9,506 bases of DNA from an uncultured Lachnospiraceae bacterium (GTDB lineage: Bacteria; Bacillota; Clostridia; Lachnospirales; Lachnospiraceae). The stretch's first letter is position 1. The number at the start of each line of letters is the position of its first letter. Of the stretch, positions 7,915 to 9,506 are shown one piece after another. Where the stretch lies: the NCBI GenBank assembly GCA_946611525.1, contig CAMODS010000043.1, forward strand, positions 1 through 9,506. Direction: 5' to 3'. The translations under genes were made by a program, and so were the position numbers. The notes below the pieces were generated by a model. The model was not told where the DNA came from and did not search any database. It was given only the letters and a program-made list of their open reading frames with translations.

Positions 7915-7981
7915 CTAAAAAAGATTTTTTGCTACCAAAGATCCTATAGTGATGTGTAAAACGCAGCGAAAGGTCTTTTAG
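7915..7981 (+). promoter_or_regulatory. Long stem-loop at the 5' end of the chemoreceptor mRNA
   Basis: Bases 7919-7932 pair without interruption with 7966-7979 (14 pairs, three of them G-U). C7915 and T7916 pair with G7981 and A7980 across a two-A bulge, giving 16 pairs in all. The stem starts about 3 bases after the predicted transcription start and encloses a 33-base loop (7933-7965), where a weak inner helix (ATC 7941-7943 with GAT 7951-7953) is possible. The ribosome binding site at 7987-7993 lies just outside. There is no U-run after the 3' arm, so it is not a standard terminator. It could stabilise the mRNA or be a regulatory leader; I match it to no known riboswitch class. Pairing was worked out by hand. 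Confidence 0.5.
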
Positions 7982-7986
7982 TTAAT

Positions 7987-7993
7987 AAGGGGG
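7987..7993 (+). promoter_or_regulatory. Ribosome binding site of the chemoreceptor gene
   Basis: AAGGGGG ends 5 bases before the ATG at 7999. It fixes the start of the receptor gene, whose first codons give a basic cytoplasmic tail followed by a membrane helix. Confidence 0.8.
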
Positions 7994-7998
7994 TAAAT

Positions 7999-9506
7999 AT
8001 GGAAGGAAAAAAAGTCACATCCAAAGACCCGATAAGACGCGACGGAAAGAAGATCCGCAGGATAAAAGATAAGCTTCTTAGCTCTATCATGCCTGCGGTT
8101 CTTATTACTATCATAGTCCTGGTAGTAATCTCATCCATTCTAACCAGATCTGAGATGCAAAAGATGGCAGAGGGCCAGCTTGAGGCATCCATCTCCAACC
8201 AGTCTGACAACATCGAATCCTGGTTGAATGAAAATCTTAAGTTTTTTGCTACCGCAAAGGCATCCATAGAGACAGCAAAGCCTGCCACGGATGCTGAGTG
8301 GGACGAGGTTTTAAACACTTACTATGGGGCCAATTCCAATTCTCCAGAGGGTCTGGTGGTGGCATCCCAATCAGGCCAGGTCCACAAGGCGGCCGAATCA
8401 CAGATCGATACTTCAAATCCTACGGAAAAGCCCTGGTTTAAGCAGGGACTTACCAGGGTGCAGATGGATTACGGTCCTCCCTATCAGAACGCAGATGGCG
8501 TATATGTGATATCGGCGTCCGGTATTTTGGACGATGGATCGGATGACCTTAAGGTGGTGGCAGCTGATCTGACACTTGAGCGTATCTCCATCATTGTCAA
8601 TTCCGGTGTAAAAATGGAGAACGCCAGCTCATTTCTGGTGGATACAAGTACTGATATGATACTGGCTCATCGTGACAGTTCACTGGTGGCAACCACCATA
8701 TCCGGCAGCGATGCGTTGATGAGCGCGGTGGTTTCATCTATAGACAAAAAGGACTACTCCACTAAGGTAGCCGGTGGCTATACAGTGTCATTTTCCGAGG
8801 TGTACGGTACCGACTGGGTGCTGGTATCCTATATAGAGGAAAAGGTGATCATGAAGGATATAACCCAGCTGGTATTCATCCTTATTTTGGTGGGACTTAT
8901 AGCGGTTGTGGTCATAAGCCTTCTTATCAACCTTATCGTCAAGCGTGTGATAGCACCTTTGGGACTTATTACGGAAAACATCGGCGCCATGTCTGCCGGT
9001 GACTTTACTATCGAGATCAATCATGACTCCAATGATGAGATAGGACTGATGGGAGACCAAGTCAGTGAATTTGTGGGCTCCATGAGGGAGATGATATCCA
9101 GTATCAATGATGAGTCGGAAAAGCTCAAAGTCCAATCTGACAACAGTAATACAGTAAGTAACACCATGTACGACGCCTCCCAGTCTCAGGAAGAGGCTAT
9201 GTCTAATCTGAACCAGACCGTAGAACAGCTGTCTCAGGCAGTCAATGAGATAGCGGAAAACGCCACCACCCTTGCCATGGTGGTATCGGATACCAAGCAG
9301 AGCTCCGATGCCGCATCCAAGGGCATGAATGAGACGGTGGAGATATCCAGGAGAGGCCGTGAGGATATGGAGAAGTTATCCGTGGCCATGGACGGTATAC
9401 GAAGAGCCAATGACGGACTGGTGGAGTCCATCAACAAAGTGGGCAAGGCCTCCGAGGAGATCACAGGTATCGTGTCCATGATCGGTGATATAGCAGAGGA
9501 GACCAA
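7999..9506 (+). CDS. Methyl-accepting chemotaxis protein, 3'-truncated by window edge
   Basis: Transmembrane chemoreceptor that relays extracellular ligand binding to the CheA/CheW array. The frame is open from ATG 7999 to the end of the window (502 codons). Order of parts: a basic cytoplasmic N-terminus (1-26, rich in Lys and Arg); membrane helix 1 (about 27-48); an extracellular double-Cache-like sensor (about 52-285) with KPWFKQGL (144-151), DYGPPYQNADGVYVIS (157-172) and ADL (189-191); membrane helix 2 (about 291-314); HAMP domain (about 315-370, with IAPL and the DEIG motif); then a long coiled coil rich in Gln, Ser and Glu. The last codons, EEITGIVSMIGDIAEET, lead directly into the conserved hairpin tip (normally continuing NLLALNA), which is outside the window. 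It has its own promoter and strong ribosome binding site. The ligand is unknown; many double-Cache receptors bind amino acids or other small metabolites. The basic N-terminus and lack of a cleavage site argue for a retained signal anchor. Confidence 0.95.
   Translation, partial: MEGKKVTSKDPIRRDGKKIRRIKDKLLSSIMPAVLITIIVLVVISSILTRSEMQKMAEGQLEASISNQSDNIESWLNENLKFFATAKASIETAKPATDAEWDEVLNTYYGANSNSPEGLVVASQSGQVHKAAESQIDTSNPTEKPWFKQGLTRVQMDYGPPYQNADGVYVISASGILDDGSDDLKVVAADLTLERISIIVNSGVKMENASSFLVDTSTDMILAHRDSSLVATTISGSDALMSAVVSSIDKKDYSTKVAGGYTVSFSEVYGTDWVLVSYIEEKVIMKDITQLVFILILVGLIAVVVISLLINLIVKRVIAPLGLITENIGAMSAGDFTIEINHDSNDEIGLMGDQVSEFVGSMREMISSINDESEKLKVQSDNSNTVSNTMYDASQSQEEAMSNLNQTVEQLSQAVNEIAENATTLAMVVSDTKQSSDAASKGMNETVEISRRGREDMEKLSVAMDGIRRANDGLVESINKVGKASEEITGIVSMIGDIAEET

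Noticed and set aside
7917..7930. A6-GA-T6 near-palindrome as an intrinsic terminator for the GTPase-NYN gene
   Set aside because: It has no GC-rich stem and no realistic loop. The T-run is better explained as part of the 5' arm of the longer leader stem.
7912..7998. Cyclic di-GMP (GEMM) riboswitch in the chemoreceptor leader
   Set aside because: Only short fragments (ACGCA, AAAGG) resemble the class I core. The second conserved helix and the GACGCAAAGCC-type segment are absent, and there is no room for them before the start codon.

Overview
The window looks like chromosomal DNA from a Gram-positive anaerobe of the Clostridia, most likely a Lachnospiraceae. The reasons are protein-level resemblance to that group, a metG-tatD-rsmA gene order that is a thinned version of the Firmicutes metS-yabD-yabE-rnmV-ksgA block, strong AGGAG-type ribosome binding sites, frequent ATA isoleucine codons, and a TPR-GGDEF regulator. 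The genus cannot be fixed from the sequence. All genes lie on the + strand and are tightly packed. I see no insertion sequence, CRISPR array, tRNA or rRNA.

Layout: (1) 1-1794, methionyl-tRNA synthetase, with its 5' end (HIGH motif) outside the window; (2) 1794-2582, TatD-family metal-dependent hydrolase, overlapping metG by one base; (3) 2632-3507, RsmA/KsgA 16S rRNA dimethyladenosine methyltransferase; (4) 3530-5176, soluble TPR-like protein with a C-terminal GGDEF diguanylate cyclase domain; (5) 5169-7880, a 903-residue fusion of a Tet(M)/EF-G-like ribosomal GTPase and a C-terminal YacP/Rae1-type NYN endonuclease domain, overlapping the GGDEF gene by 8 bases; (6) 7881-7998, an intergenic region with a near-consensus sigma-A promoter and a long stem at the start of the predicted transcript; (7) 7999-9506, a transmembrane methyl-accepting chemotaxis protein (Cache + HAMP + start of the signalling domain) cut off by the window end.

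Genes 1-5 read as one operon centred on translation: tRNA charging, rRNA maturation and a ribosome-acting GTPase, with a quality-control hydrolase and a c-di-GMP synthase included. The chemoreceptor has its own promoter and is a separate unit. The most interesting element is the GTPase-Rae1 fusion. It joins a translation-factor-like body expected to enter the ribosomal A site to a domain whose stand-alone homologue cleaves mRNA in the A site, which suggests a one-polypeptide ribosome-rescue or mRNA-cleavage factor. The name 'tetracycline resistance protein', which such sequences often receive by similarity, is probably misleading here.
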